Assembly (NCBI GenBank): GCA_027066595.1
Contig: JAMONG010000258.1
Location: forward strand, 1-6,333
Origin: Sulfurovum sp.
Lineage (GTDB): Bacteria > Campylobacterota > Campylobacteria > Campylobacterales > Sulfurovaceae
DNA: 6,333 bases
Direction: 5' to 3'
Shown here: positions 6,125 to 6,333 of the stretch, piece by piece
How positions within the stretch are numbered: position 1 is the first letter of the stretch
How the letters are laid out: each line of letters begins with the position of its first letter
Notes under the pieces: model-generated
The model's database searches: none
The model's input: the letters and a program-made list of their open reading frames with translations, nothing else
What the model was told of the DNA's origin: nothing
Program-made: the position numbers and the translations under genes

Positions 6125-6333
6125 TTAACTTTTTGCTACCTTGCTGAGGGTTAAAAATATCGTAGTTCCTTTTTGTAAATTACTTTTAAGTGCAATATGA
6201 ATATTCAGTTCATCGCACAATTTTTTAACAATATGTAAGCCAATACCTATACCTCGATCTTGCTCTTTATAGTAACGCTTGAACACTTTACTTGGATACT
6301 TGATACCCTTACCTGTATCTGATATAGTTAAAA
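6125..6333 (-). CDS. Sensor histidine kinase, C-terminal ATPase end (cut by window)
   Basis: The last 68 residues of a two-component sensor kinase, read on the minus strand; the frame runs open to the window edge and ends with TAA at 6127-6125. It covers the second half of the HATPase_c domain: the G1 box as DTGKGI (residues 5-10 of the visible part), an F-box-like VFKRYYKEQ (16-24), and the G2 box RGIGIGLHIVKKLCDEL (26-42), then a closing strand ending in GTTIFLTL. These bind ATP for autophosphorylation of a histidine that lies outside the window, as do the sensor domain and any paired regulator gene. The RGIGIGLHIVKKLCDEL form resembles kinases common in Campylobacterota. It converges on the lipoprotein gene with no bases between the two stop codons, so no separate terminator exists there. 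The domain call is firm; the signal sensed is unknown. Confidence 0.88.
   Translation of the reverse strand, partial: LTISDTGKGIKYPSKVFKRYYKEQDRGIGIGLHIVKKLCDELNIHIALKSNLQKGTTIFLTLSKVAKS

Noticed and set aside
6126..6155. TTAAC and GTTAA as a bidirectional terminator after the lipoprotein
   Set aside because: The arms are 5 bp, about 20 nt apart, AT-rich, and lie inside the kinase coding region.
1..6333. CRISPR arrays, tRNA or rRNA genes, insertion sequences, phage or toxin-antitoxin genes
   Set aside because: No repeat-spacer pattern, RNA gene, transposase motif or terminal repeats were seen; nearly every base is within a recognised coding region.

Overview
The window is low-GC, tightly packed bacterial DNA. 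The style suggests a Campylobacterota (Epsilonproteobacteria) chromosome of the Sulfurimonas/Sulfurovum type: lysine- and isoleucine-rich proteins, extended -10 promoters of the form GCTATACT, and a sensor-kinase C-terminus of the kind common in that group. This placement is an inference from style; there is no rRNA or other marker gene to confirm it.

Layout: (1) 1-1854 is a two-gene polysaccharide O-acetylation unit, made of the C-terminal two thirds or less of an MBOAT acyltransferase (AlgI-like, cut by the window start) and, 8 bp later, a membrane-anchored AlgJ/AlgX-like SGNH-type acetyltransferase. (2) 1905-5097 is a two-gene phosphotransferase (PTS) operon with its own candidate promoter: an HPr-Enzyme I fusion (ptsP-like), overlapped by 8 nt by an N-acetylglucosamine-type IICB permease (nagE). 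(3) 5162-6124 encodes an unrecognised, very basic lipoprotein behind its own promoter. (4) 6125-6333, on the minus strand, is the C-terminal end of a sensor histidine kinase. Its stop codon abuts the lipoprotein stop codon directly.

The PTS genes form a phosphorelay from PEP through EI His267 and HPr His25 to IIB Cys404 and then incoming sugar, but no EIIA domain is present in either protein or elsewhere in the window. The relay is therefore incomplete as seen, and a separate EIIA must exist elsewhere if it works. The EI phospho-histidine loop is also unusual (TSIHSH where GGxTSH is usual), and HPr has lysine where the regulatory serine normally lies. Nothing here is clearly a new biological system. 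The most interesting parts are this small, atypical PTS in a group usually considered poor in sugar uptake, and the unknown lipoprotein beside it.
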